Source: Lomentospora prolificans (lineage: Eukaryota > Ascomycota > Sordariomycetes > Microascales > Microascaceae). Taken from it: a DNA stretch of 64,000 bases. Within the stretch, counting starts at the first letter, position 1. Every line of letters starts with the position of its first letter. The notes below the pieces were generated by a model. That model had not been told where the DNA came from and searched no databases. It worked only from the letters and a program-made list of their open reading frames with translations. Both the position numbers and the translations under genes were made by a program. Positions 11,152-23,122 of this stretch are shown in pieces. Location of the stretch: positions 3,162,001 to 3,226,000 of the forward strand of contig JARFXM010000003.1 of assembly GCA_029532625.1 (NCBI GenBank). The letters run 5' to 3'.

Positions 11152-13399
11152 ACTTCGCCATGTGAGTCTTGTGTGGTCTGTGTGGGATAAAGGAGGGCCC
11201 TTGATCGAGGAGTGATTGTCGAATCCGGCGTTATGAGCTAGTCAGTTCATTGAACGAGGCCATTGCTTCGATGAATGTCTAAGTAACATATTTAGACACA
11301 CGGTCGCCAAGTTTGATGATATTGGGGCGTCGAACTGCCTTTAGCCGATCTAACTCATGCGTCAAACATTGAGATCATGTTCACGCATGGATCTTCTACG
11401 GGCTCCAACGACCAGATGCACCTGGGCGGATACTATACATAGTATCAAGCGGCCAAAGCCTGGGCAGGGAGGAGTGTCATACAAGGGAGCTGTCGCTCGC
11501 CTGGCTCTGCCTGCCTCCTTGGTTCAAGTTCAGAGCGGCACCTTACAAATTGGGTAATGTATCTCCCTCCCGTTGGCACCATGTAATATATCACCGTCGC
11601 CGACACAACCCGTTCTGTCTTGAGAGTGAAACACGTCACTTGGGTTCATGGAAGTGCAGTGGTGAAACTAAACTCTACCTGCCTCACTTCTTTTCCCTTC
11701 ACTCTTCCCTTCTGATCTGTTCCATGGAGTTTCTGTGTCTTGTCCTGGCTGGGCCATGCACTTTCTTTGCTACTTCCAGAGCTTATCCGGAATAAATGCT
11801 ATTGCCTTTTAGCGCCGATCCCTTCCTAAAGTGCGGCGACTAGTCTCTGCGGAGACTCTTTGTCTCGCGCCTTCCTTGAACCCATCCAGACCGCCACTTG
11901 CAGCTCTTCTTCGCCTGACCTGAAAAAGTAGAGTGCCCTCCGTCATCGTGAATGAGGAGAAAAAGTCCGAGGCTACCTGTTCGAAAAAAGAAAGATGCAT
12001 GGGCATCCGTCAAAGAAAGGGAAGGTGAACTGGCAGATCCCTTCTCACACTCAAGTTGTACACAGGGCCCGCCCATACGTCAAGTGACACACATCATCCC
12101 GGTGAGAACGCGGGCTCCAGGCGTTCGGCTGAGAATGCGCCAACCCCCCTGGCATAGAGCAGAATCGCCCCCGTATTATTAGTGGAGCTGTAGTAAATTA
12201 GAGCGGCCTGGAGAGCTGCACGCAGTATGTACGAGATAGTTCGTCCTTTTGTGGTCTTGACCTGCGATTCGCTAGCCCGCCCCATTGGGATTTTTGTATG
12301 CTGGCGAGCTGTCGGGTGGTGGAATCGAAATATCCGGCTTACAGGGCCTTTAGCTCCATCACAGAAGCCACGATCCGGCCGGTTCCATAGAGATCGACCA
12401 GCACGAATTCCGGGTTCCCGGGATTTATAGTTTTCACTGTTGACGCCATATATGAAATGGAATGTATCAAGATCGGCCCGACGAGCTGACCATTGCTTGG
12501 TGATTGCTAGAGTCGATGGGCACATGGCGGACCGGGCAGGAGCGCAGCGCTTTCCAAGTCAAGTAAGAATCAAAGGGATGCAGAATTATGAAAGCGCAAG
12601 GCGAAGCCGAAGCGCTGGTTTGTTCGGTTCCATGAATATTCATCTTTTGTATGACAAGATTTTTCTTAGCTTGTCCAGAAATGCCATCACGACTCCGCCG
12701 ATTATCTCTATCGGCAAAGTCCAAATTCCAAAGAATCCCGCAAGTTTCCCGAGTTTCCCAAGATAGCCTCCTTATTAGAGTCAAGTAGTCGCCGGATATA
12801 TCTAGCTTGACCCAGAGAGAAGATGGCTTTGATGATCTAGGTAAATCCCTAAATGGCCTGAAAGGGCGAAACCCGAATAAAAAAGAAGGAAGCCGCACAT
12901 CTCGCGAATATGGTATCATTCCGCCTTCTATGCTTCTTTCAACAATGTTTCCTCCATCACGCTCTAGGTGGTAAAGGAAAGGCCACCCTTGGCCTCGACG
13001 CAACACACTACCAACTCTATGCAAGGGATGTTTGATAAGACAGATCGAAGGATGAAGGTGAATAAATGATAAAGCCAATTCTCCGCAACGCCAGTGATGA
13101 TCCCATCTGCATCAATAATGAACCCATGAGTGTGAACTCGAAACGCCGGTAACCAATGACCAAAAGAAAACGTGCCAAGAGCAGGACCGGATAAAAGCAA
13201 TACTGTTATGAACAGAAGAGGGACAATTTCGGGCCAGGATTTGCACTCGTTGGTCGGACAAATAGAAAGTAAAGATAGCTGCGTATTGGTTATAGCGAGA
13301 GGACTCCGGACTCCTCTCAGGCGACGGCTGCGTTGCGTTGGATTTGTTCAAACGTATAAAAGTAGTAACGGGCTTGTGAGCGTTACCAAATTGAGGCAA

Positions 13400-14344
13400 T
13401 CAAGTTGTTGAGGGTGACTCGGGAGGTTGCTTGACCCTCCTCCGTACCCGAATTGGTCTGCGTACAACTTTGGGTTGGGATGATCCCTCAACCGCCAGGT
13501 TGGTCCCATAACTCGGTATGTATGGTTGTCTTCTGGCGCCAAAGGCTCTCTTGGCCATCAGTATCTGAAACTGAGTACTGTTGGGGTCCTCACAGAACCC
13601 TTCGTCATCGGGCTCAGCAGCTAAGAAATCGTCCGGGTCGCTATCCGCTTCTAGGGCCGGTATTGGTGCAGGCACCAAAGCCAAGACGGAAGCGATTTCC
13701 TTTTGCTTTGCTGCTGATGGGACGGCCGAATTTGAGGGTTGAGTTGCCTGCTCCGATGCCATGTCGCAGAAAAGGGTCTCATCGTCGCTTGGCGGATCTA
13801 ATGAGGGGGACGTTGATGATGACCTTGAAGAGGGTTGTATGGGTTGGCTGTGGGCGTCGTCTCTTGCCTCGGAAGCCGTAGACAATGACGTTCCCTTTTC
13901 TAACCGCGACCTTGGGTGCCTCACGATCTCTTCAAAAAGCCGTTGCCGTTTCCTGGGTGGGCTTGTTGGCGAGGAGGGCTCCGGAGTCAAATCGGACTGC
14001 GACGGGCTAGGGTTGTCTTTTCTGGGCGCTGTATCCAGACCGTGAGGCTTGGGGCTCGTGCAAGTTGGTGATTTGGTCTTCGATGACGATGTAGCTAAAT
14101 TCGATTGCGGCGTTTTAGATGCCGTGGGCAACTTTGTACGAGTTGGTGTTTGAGGTGTGTCTTGCCGCTGTTGATGTTGGTGAGTATCGCTGTGTTTCGT
14201 CTTTGTCCTGGCATCGTCACTGTTGTGTTGGCTGGGCGAGGGAGGTGCGCTCGGCGTTAGTGGTCTTGGGCGCTGTTGGACAGCGGTGTCCTGAGTCGAC
14301 CGTGCATCCTCCCTCGCTATAGTGGATTGCGATCGATCCACCAT
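13400..14344 (-). CDS. Hypothetical Ser/Pro/Thr-rich basic protein, probably nuclear
   Basis: This single exon encodes 314 residues (MVDRSQSTIARE to PPESPSTT). I do not recognise the family. Residues 1-130 are low complexity, rich in Ser, Pro, Thr, Gln and Lys, with many TP/SP sites. A strong nuclear localisation signal follows (PPRKRQRLFEEIVRH, about 129-143). The C-terminal third has an acidic patch (DSDPDDFLAAEPDDEGF, about 234-250) and then a more structured segment, FQILMAKRAFGARRQPYIP, ending in a second basic cluster (VRRPIRVRRRVK). That last part looks the most conserved and would be the best search query. The composition and sustained open frame argue for a real gene, but it lacks a second line of evidence. 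It is flanked by the wetA upstream region and the gene desert. Confidence 0.6.
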   Translation of the reverse strand: MVDRSQSTIAREDARSTQDTAVQQRPRPLTPSAPPSPSQHNSDDARTKTKHSDTHQHQQRQDTPQTPTRTKLPTASKTPQSNLATSSSKTKSPTCTSPKPHGLDTAPRKDNPSPSQSDLTPEPSSPTSPPRKRQRLFEEIVRHPRSRLEKGTSLSTASEARDDAHSQPIQPSSRSSSTSPSLDPPSDDETLFCDMASEQATQPSNSAVPSAAKQKEIASVLALVPAPIPALEADSDPDDFLAAEPDDEGFCEDPNSTQFQILMAKRAFGARRQPYIPSYGTNLAVEGSSQPKVVRRPIRVRRRVKQPPESPSTT

Positions 14345-16996
14345 CTGAGGCGAGCGGATGATTAATTAGAACTTCTCCAATCCGTCCTCATAGGCGAAGA
14401 ATGGACTGAAATCCAAAAATCTCGTTTTCGAATTTGTCGCTGCACAAGATTTTACAATCTCGTGTTGAGTGCGAGGAGACAAAGAGAGGATCTCTCTGGG
14501 AAAGGTTGCAGGCATTGAAGGAGATGGGGACGGTCTCAAAAGGGAGCACGAGCGAACATGCTGAGTCTTATTAGAAGACCCCCTGGAGGACGCCAGTGCG
14601 CTAATGCGCGGGCGTTCGATGGTGAGGAGCGCCGTGGCTGGCCTATCCTCCCAAGTACCAAGGATGGGGCGAGGTTGAGCGAACAGTGTGCGCAACTAGG
14701 GCGGATGATTGGCAAAGCGCACCTTTTGGGGGTTTGAATGTTGGTTGACGGCGACAGGGAAAAGGCGACTTCCTCGGAAGGGCTCGAATGGCGGAGAGAG
14801 CGGAACTACGAGCCCGATTATTATAAGTACATTTCCGAACTGTGCGTCCTCGACGCAGCCATACACACGAGATTAGCAAGAGCCTACTCGAAAGGGATCA
14901 GTCGAGAATTATACGGGATTCTAGTTCTCTCAGCCGACTGGCCGCCACTAGAACTGAAATATGGAAACAGATCCCCTGACCTCCGAATCCCTGAGAGTGC
15001 TTTTGAAACTTGACGAGGGGAATGGAAGCAGGGCCTTGTAATGAGCGGCAGCCCGGCCTCTCAAGGGCGGCCAGGTTCTTCATATTCCGCACATGTGGAG
15101 TTTTATTCGAAGGGAAGTTGGAGTACCAAGAGCCAGGTGCAAGGATTATACAGTTAGAGCGAGCTAGCGTATACTTGGATTACCCAACGAGGGAATCGTC
15201 TTCACAGTACTCCGTCTACGACCAGGGAACCGCGCTCGGGCGACCCAATGGGTATCGATACCCTGGCTTACGAGGGATTGCGTTCAATTTGCGGGTACCA
15301 GGAACTCGACGATGGATGAGCATTGCGGGCTGCGCACCATAAGTGGTCAAGGATACCTTTCGGATTCGAGCGCACCATTTTTCCGCACTAGATTAGTGTG
15401 GGCTTTAGAACGGAGCAGGCCAACCCAACGTTGCGAAGGACAACTTTGGCGTGTTTCTCATACAACTACCATCAATGCGGCCAGACAAAAGCGTATTCAT
15501 AATGACACTTGAGAATTAGTATTGTAGACTTTTCACATGTACCACTGAGAGGCTTTGCCGAGTGTGAGGAGGGGAGAGCATGCTGTCCGCAAAACTCGGT
15601 GAAGACGCGATGAGGGTAAGAAAATTTGGTCGCTAACTTCTCATCGAGGCGAAACTTGGGCCCCGTTTCTCGCTGGCTAGGAGAAACTCGACTGAGTTGT
15701 TAGGGAGGGGCCCTTCTTGTACGCCACACCAGAAGGATACACGTGTGTAGAAGCATGCGGCTATACCACACTCTATGCAGTTTGCACCCTGCATGTCCCA
15801 GTAAAAAAAGCTCGAGTATACGCAGGGCGCGGGTGGCGGGCTGCTATTCGCTGAATGGTGACGCATGAAGGAAGAAACAATCTGCGTTACCTGCTGGCTG
15901 GAACCTCATGCTCTGTTATCCACATTGCCCCAGTTATTATTCCCCAGGGCCCAGAGTATTGGGAACTGGGAAACTGCTCCGACGGCGCGGTTCGTGTGCA
16001 ACTACTTCGTACATTTACTACCAAATCCCCTTTTCTCGCCACCTAAATATCTCTCATTGACGGAGGCGAACTGTCGAAAGAGGCGTGTCAGTTTAGCAGC
16101 GGACCACTTCCAAGGTTTTATCACCGGGTGACAATCAGGTGCTTCTTTCTTGGGGAAAGTCGACAACACCTGCTGCTAACTAGCGCATCCTCTCGCCTGT
16201 TCCTGTCCCTCACTTCAAAAGAAGTACTTGTTACTCCGCCCGGGAGATACTTTTACGGGGGTTCTCGCTTTCCAGTGCTGGCTCTTGACTTGGCGAGTGG
16301 GAGGTACACCGGTACATTGTACCTACTTATTTCTCTGAAGGCGCCCTACTCAATGCGAGCTGACAAAGCCTCCGTTAATATTGTATTGGGAAAAGCTCCA
16401 AAGGAATTCCGCAGTCTTGCCAAACCCTACCTGCTGGAATCATAAAATGGTGGACTCCTGGCACATAACAGGGGAGACATTACTACAAGTAGCTGGGGGA
16501 TCTGGGATGGCACGAGGCAATCTCTTCGACCGAACTAGCGTGAACGCCGGTTGAGGGCCTGCCTCTGACTGCTGCGTCTTTCTCAGCAAGATGGCCCACG
16601 AATCCGCCTTGAATGCTTCCTCCAAGACACCTTCTGGCGCGAATAACCCGCGCTAAGATGGGCTAATTTGAGACAGGCTTTCCAGAGGACAGAGGTCAAC
16701 GGGCAAGGGCCCCGGACGCACTAGAGAGTATGGTTAAATACTTTATCGATATTTTACAGTCGGTATACCTCGGTACTGCAACCGCTAACGCTCCATGACA
16801 ATTGAATGTGGTAGGTGGTCAGCGCGAGGATCCGCCTACTCTGTATATCCTATCACAGAGTCGTAACCAATATATACATATAATACAGATACGTAGGCCC
16901 TCGATACATCCCGACGGGTCCTTTGCCTGGCTTTAGAGCTTAAATCCTCGGTTAAATTCCGTTGGTCGTCAACTTCGTAGGAAAGAGTAGCAGGGG

Positions 16997-17020
16997 AAAA
17001 AAAAAAGTTAAAAAAAAAAA
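16997..17020 (+). repeat. Paired A tracts
   Basis: Two runs of ten or eleven A are separated by GTT, and are bordered by G-rich DNA. This is simple sequence with no associated gene. Confidence 0.6.
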
Positions 17021-18286
17021 GAGGGGGGTTCTCGCGCGTTGTCCGTCTCTTCAGCAGGCAGTTCGGCCTCCGAGATACTTGTACAATGCAACCCTGTCAA
17101 GACGCCTTCCTCAACAGGGACTGCCTGGCGCTCGCTCCGTGCGCCGACGCGAGACCAGGATTAGGGTTCCGTTTTACCTTCAAGTCAACCGTTGTTGCGG
17201 AAGCCTTGCTTTCGCCCAAAAGGGGGCAGATGTCAACGAGAGCCGGCTGTGACAGAAAGAATACGAAGTAACTCGCAGCGGCGATGTCAGACAAACCGAT
17301 TAAAGTTAGATCTCGAACCTCCCCGGTGCCAGGACGGGAGCGACAGAGGATGAGATATTTATGGAACGCGATTATCAAGACATTCTTGTTAAGCTAGAGG
17401 TATGATACACTTCATATTCGATGCAAAATTACTACAATAAGCCCAGACCATGGTTGAGAGGTCGGTGCATTCATCACGAACTTCTAAGTGCTGAGGTTCT
17501 ATCTTCATCGCCTCCTTCGCCTGGCTTGTACGGCTCCAGGGGAGGCACTTGGGAGAACTCGAACGGAGGGCAAAGACATGGGGTTTTGGTTACGTCACGG
17601 ATCAACAGGGAAAGGAGGGGGGTCTTTGTAGTTCGGCAGGGATAAGAATCCCCCTTACTTGGATCTGACAGTGCCTGTACGAACCTCCCGAAGTTGCCGG
17701 GCATGCCAGAAAGGGATAAGATTTTCGAGGGTGACGAGTAATCCCGTTCAATGTACAGTAATGCACACGAGTAAGTGAACAAGCCTTATTATTTTCTCCG
17801 GTATTACGCTTGACGAACCTATTGGAAGTCTCCACCTCACACCTCGTGCACACATTTCCCCGGGCAGACTGCACAAACTCGGCACTTCTTCGAGGCGTAC
17901 CGAAACCTCCCTCTCATGGCATTGGCGGTGTCCATCCCTCAACCCTCATTGAAATTTCAGCTGTGGCGTGTCTGCCCCCAGGCGATGACTATTGAAAGTT
18001 TTAGCCGCGTGATTTGCAACCATGCCTGAATGGAGATGGGAAACCTCGACTCGATCTCCGTTCTTATTTTGTTTCTCGAGGGGTATATTACTTGCGCAAC
18101 ACTCAAACGTTGGAGAATGTTGAGCTCAGTGGCACTGGCGTTTCGACTTAACTTTTTTAGTAACCCGACTAATCTCGGCTCCGAGTCGGTTCCTGCGACG
18201 CGGTCGAACGAAGGAATGGTGCGGAAAGCTCGAGGCCAGCCTCACCTTGGAAGAGGAAGATGGGCTATTATGATTACTATTATTTC

Positions 18287-18318
18287 AAGAGCCGAGTGGC
18301 CCAAGAGCCGAGTGGCCC
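18287..18318 (+). repeat. 16-bp perfect tandem duplication
   Basis: The unit AAGAGCCGAGTGGCCC occurs twice in direct succession with no mismatch. The lack of divergence suggests a recent slippage event. Confidence 0.85.
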
Positions 18319-19911
18319 ACGACACACACCACTCTCTTCTGAGAAGTGCGATAATACCAAAGCCAGCGTAAGCCACCGTCTCGACGCGTCCCTCTTTTAC
18401 TCCCTGGTCACAATTACACCGCCCCTGTGCACCGAGTACCCTCCCAGGCGAGGGTCTTGATAAAAACAAAGTCCGCTGGAGAGTTTAGCGCGTTTCTACG
18501 TGCCATAGACTATTCGCTTTGCGGGGATTGGTGGCTGTTTCTGGCCTGGCCCACCACCTCATCCAAGTCCTCCAGGAGAAGAAGAGGGGGACCCCATTAT
18601 CTGGGGTTAGTGATCACCTACGTGAATTTGTGAGAAGGGAGGGCTTGCTGGATTTGATTTGGCGGCTTCAGAACCATGATTCGGCCACATCTCTCAACGT
18701 GAAGGAGGATTCTCGAATGGACAACGAGCAATCACGTCACCTGCCTCGGAAGACGGCATCAGAACTGGTTCGCTTCCCGACATTCTCGGCCCAGATCGAA
18801 CGACCCGTGCCAGGTGCCCAACTGTGCAGTTTGAGTTTGCTGGGGCGGTTCCATCTCTTCTGTACCCCTCTGCTAATAATAATACCCGGTTATGCCTCCG
18901 CGCTGCATGACGGCAGCTCCCTACGTTGCCGTATCACAAATGTCTTGTCTCATCTCCGCATTGAGCAGGACAAGGTGCCCGGTACTCTGGTCATTGGGAT
19001 TTTGGGGATATGGATATGGCATGCACCTTTAGGTCCGAGCCGACGGGTTCCATCAGTTAATCTTGAAACTATCATCTAAATCTCTAAGTCCGATGAACAC
19101 AGTATAAAACGTCTGCGACTCCATCGGATTCGAGAGGTGGTGAAACTCGGCACTGGTATCCGATCGTGCGGGATTAGCTTTCCAAAAATCAGCTCTAATT
19201 GTATTAGTGCACAGCGCTGGCTCGAGGGTTTAGTGCGAGACCGTCGAACGCTCACTGAGGATGAGCCTAAACTACCAACCTTCATTTCGCAATTGATTCT
19301 CTGTGGGCTGGTCTTGGTTTGCTTCAAGAGCAAAAGCGACCAAGAGGTAGTAGTGGAGGCGTCGACGAGTTTCGGGTAACGACTCGCCTGACTGACGGGG
19401 TCTCCGCCGAAGAAAGCCGATCTCATAGGAGGCTGCCTAAAGGAAGAGGGTATGATATTCTCTGGATGGAGGCATCTCTAGTGATTACCTCGATTGGCCT
19501 TGATTCCGCAGTTCCACGGCTTGCTGACCCGCCAGTGGCGTGCACAATCGGGCCGTAATCTATTGGGAGCGTTTCCTCGGGTGGCCCAGTAACTTGGTCC
19601 GGTCGGCTGATGCTGGATCGACTTTTCCACCACTCACACTGGACGAGCCCGAACTTTGGGTGCATTTAGCGCTGATGATAATCTCGACTGCTCCTTGACC
19701 CAACCAAGCATAACCCAATTCCATATATCCGAACTCTGGAACGTCGCGACGAGTAGCGAGAGAATGGAACTAATTGCCAAGCTCACGCTTCGGTTGTTTT
19801 CCAGAGCTGAAACAAGCCCAGACAGGCAGAAGATTCTTCCAGCGAGCCAGGTTGGCTTCCCTTCTCCACGCGTGACATCTGTAGGCTTCATGCAAGCTGC
19901 CCAGCACTCGG

Positions 19912-20035
19912 TAAAAAAAAAAAATGCTTCCTACGTATAAAGAATAAAATAATAGTAGTACTCAAACTAAAACTAAAAGAAAAAAAAGAAGAAAAGAAAA
20001 ATACAAAAAGAAGAAAAAAGGAAGGAAAGAAAGGA
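19912..20035 (+). repeat. A-rich, purine-biased low-complexity tract
   Basis: About 120 nt consist almost only of A with scattered G and a few T or C, including A12 at its start and repeated GAAAA units. It is unlike the balanced DNA on either side. No coding sequence or LINE-like open frame ends next to it. Confidence 0.7.
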
Positions 20036-22200
20036 ATGTGACGAAGATAAGAAAATGACAGGTACGATTCCTTGATCCTATCCTGCAGCCAGGCCTTCTG
20101 GGGAAAAGAGCACTAATCAATCCCCCGTCCAGGGGTCTTTCTCGGGCTGGAGCGCTGGCCAGCTATCCGTGGCCATCAGGAAGCCCAGAAAAGGTACTGA
20201 TCGGCAGCGACTTGTACACACTGATCACATATCAAATTTTCAACCTCAGTAGCCTCGCATGTCGCGCGAAATGGGGGCCGGTTTCAGCTTCGAAGCTTCG
20301 AAGCTGGCTTCTTTGCTTTTCTTCGTCCCTTCTACTACCCACTGCCTGGCCGCTGGGTCGATGTTTGCTGGAACAAGGGTTCTCTCTGATATGAGCCAAA
20401 TCTGCTTGCCGCCTGCCCAGCCACTTCCCTTCCTCGCCTTCTGGCCACAGCCTTGACGCTCGATTACGGAACAGTTTAAAACTAAACCCCTCGGTGACAG
20501 GACCACCATTTTAAGCTTGGGGCAAGAGTTTCCGCGCAGGCCTGCGAAAGCGCACATCGTTATATTGATCATCCTGAATCGCATCGTTCCAGAGTCCAAA
20601 TATGGCATTATGGCGGCCGCCCACTTGCGGCCTTGTCCCCGCTCAGATGTTTTGAGAAGGGATCAATGAGGCAAAAAGAAAATGAAGGAAAAAGAACCAC
20701 TGCAGTTCTTTATGGTTCATCGTTTTCGGAAACCAGCTGAACTTATGATACTCAATCATGCTAGAGCCTACCAACAACATGCCAGCTTAAAATCGACACC
20801 AGGACATCCTTGCCTTTGCGGCCATCTCCTGCACGCTGTTGGGCTCTTTGCCTGACGAGATGCTGGTAGCACGAGTTCCATATATCGCTGGCCGCGTGAG
20901 GCATAGCGGCCTCCGGGAAGGGCCTCCGCGCCAGCGGAACTAGACCACGGGGAATGGATCCGAAGCTGCACCCGCTCCCAGCGCTGCTGCATTTCCTAAA
21001 TCCTCGGAACCTTTCTCGTTCATCAACGCAATCAAATTTCACCTCTCTCGTCTCACACCAGAGACCCTGCGTTCGCGCTTATCAATCGAGAACCAGGGCC
21101 CAGTTCCATCGTCCCTCGACCAAGAGCCCACATCGCCGTTGAAACACAGCATAGCAAGACGCTATACTGCGTTTGCCATCTGTGCTACAAGGCCTTGTCA
21201 TGCGATGATTTTTTACCCCTTCCTACGAAATATGAGGCTGAATATGACAGGCTGGTTTGGGGTCTGTGAGACTGCAGTTGCATCAATCTCTAACGCGCTA
21301 ACGCGAGCGTCGACATGCACGTCGGCGGACAGACTCTCGTGTTTACTCGGTGTTTGTCAACTCTTCCTTATTCAGGAAATCCATTTCTATCGACGGAATC
21401 GGGGCACAGTTCGCCGCCGGTTAGTCGAAGTCGGACTCTTCGTGTTGGCAAGATTCTCTCGAACCAGGGTAGTTCCCCCGCCCGAAAGTTGAGGCGGAGG
21501 CGTTGCGTCTCGGGCATGGCGTTCATTGCCATTCTTTCTATCGGCGTTCGCAAATGTTCGCCAAGAGAGACAAGTACCAGTGTTTCTTCACGAGGAACGG
21601 CCTTTCCGGAAACTAACCTCGTTGCTGCGCCTGAATTCAAGGATCACCGACGAAGTCGGTTTTGGCTACGCTACTGCAGGTTCCGTGTTGGGGCGAGTCC
21701 GCCGAGGCCCAAGGGACAACCAAACCCAGCGTGGTATTCGATGCGAAAACAAGGCCCTCAATAGGAGAGACTCCCTTCAACCTCCGATCTGCGAGAGCCA
21801 TGCGTCTCCTTTTCAGCATAGTTGCCACCTTATGCGGGCATATACTATCCCTCCCCATCGGATTATAACTATAATGGAGGAGATCCATGGTTCTCACTAC
21901 ATTTTGGCCAAAGAAATCGGTCCTATTCCATGATATCTTCATCTTCGCCGCTTCTGCTTTGACCTTAGTATGTTCGTTAACGTATCTCGATCGAAACCCG
22001 AACCCCCCACCTCCGGGTGGGCGTTATGGTCTGGCGCCTGGATTCCAACGGGCTATTCAGGTTGAAATGTTAGCCAAGGAAAGCTATGTGGCTGGGACAG
22101 ATCCAAGAATTCTTCGTCTCGTGGCCTCGTGGCCTCGTGGCGATCGCGCAATCTAGGACTTGAAAGTCACCTATATATGCAAGGAAAGGAAAGGAAAAAA

Positions 22201-22228
<28 letters not shown>
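22201..22228 (+). repeat. G28 homopolymer
   Basis: Twenty-eight consecutive G directly follow a GGAAAGGAAAGGAAAAAA purine stretch. It can form G-quadruplexes and is also a typical place for length errors in an assembly. Confidence 0.9.
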
Positions 22229-22231
<3 letters not shown>

Positions 22232-22450
22232 TGGCAGCGATCTCTCCCCTCCTGGGCTCTTGGAACCGATAGCCGGTTCCCCTTGGCTGTATGCACAAAG
22301 CCATTATGCAGTTCATGCGCGAGTGCTTCTGGGACATCCTCCTGTCTGTACTAGGGAGTGACGAGCCATCTCATCGTGCGTGTTGCGTCTATCGCATGGC
22401 CGGACGACGGACCGATCGGCTACGTGATCAGAACGCGAACTTTTGAGTGT

Positions 22451-22702
22451 TTAGCTTGCAAACGTCTCCCAAGGCCCCGACCATATTTTCAGAGCAGGAA
22501 AATGCTTGGAACAGAAGTCTAGTAAGTTGCCGTATCTAGTCACTTCAGCGCTAGGCATTTTGGCCCCTAGCTTGTCGACGACTTCGTGTGAAAAATGTAT
22601 CGTAAGAACGGCGGATCCATGCGCTTCTAACTCTTTGGTATCCAAAGCGAGCTGGCATTCTTCAAAAGTGTAAGATGAAGCCTTGCCCAGGCAGTCAATC
22701 GT
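22451..22702 (-). other. Coding-like segment, possible terminal exon or gene relic
   Basis: An open frame of 83 codons ending in TAA follows an intron-like 3' end (GGTTGACAG at about 22703-22711). The peptide (start TIDCLGKASSYTFEE, end SGPWETFAS) has balanced composition and looks more protein-like than other frames in this region. Further upstream another frame reads LYLLWPSSDIKIVFPRS (about 22800-22870), which could be a preceding exon, but I cannot find a clean donor joining them. I recognise no family. It may be the 3' end of a small gene, a decayed gene, or chance. Confidence 0.25.
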
Positions 22703-23122
22703 CTGTCAACCCTACCGCTGAACATGATGACGTTTGACCTAGCCCCATCCCCCGGATTTACATGGCCAAGAGACGCCTAGGCAGGGTTCAAAGCAAGATT
22801 CTACGTGTCGTGGACGGACGATCTGGGGAAGACAATCTTGATGTCCGAGGAGGGCCAAAGAAGGTAGAGCGTCCTGCCTACTTGACCAGACACACGCTAT
22901 AAGCTGTATGCGCGGGATTGACTACCAGGCTAGAGTCATCATAGCGAGAGGAATGCCTCCTGGGGCCACAACTGGTAGGATTATTGGAATTATCATGACG
23001 AAGGTTTATCCAAAGAAAACATAAGAAAAACAGCAAAAGGTCTAATGAGAAGAACCCCAACGCCTTACTGATATGCACGTGTTATCTATAAACCTCTTCT
23101 ACACATGGCCGAAAACCACTTT

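Larger units (their letters stand above)
10520..13399. other. Long upstream region of wetA
   Basis: This 2.9-kb region holds no gene I can support. The longest open frame (203 codons at 12467-13078, minus) has poor composition and can arise by chance. Long promoters are common for developmental regulators. It contains three CATTCC motifs and two plus-strand TATAAAA-like stretches near 10771 and 11035 that point away from wetA. Confidence 0.55.
14345..23122. other. Gene desert of about 8.8 kb
   Basis: This is the largest gap in the window. No open frame exceeds 186 codons and none is recognisable. I see no reverse transcriptase, transposase or integrase relics and no long terminal or inverted repeats. 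It does not look strongly AT-rich, so it is not an obvious repeat-induced-point-mutation block. It contains poly-A tracts (16997-17020), a 16-bp tandem duplication, an A-rich tract (19912-20035), a run of 28 G and one coding-like segment at 22451-22702. Confidence 0.6.

Noticed and set aside
12467..13078. 203-codon minus-strand frame upstream of wetA
   Set aside because: Chance-like composition and length; no domain.
18519..19079. 186-codon plus-strand frame in the gene desert
   Set aside because: Reasonable composition, but it lacks an early ATG (first is near 18718), a recognisable domain or splice context; this length is expected by chance in the window.
19912..20035. A-rich tract as the poly(A) tail of a LINE or retrogene
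   Set aside because: No reverse-transcriptase or processed-gene sequence precedes it and no target-site duplication was seen.
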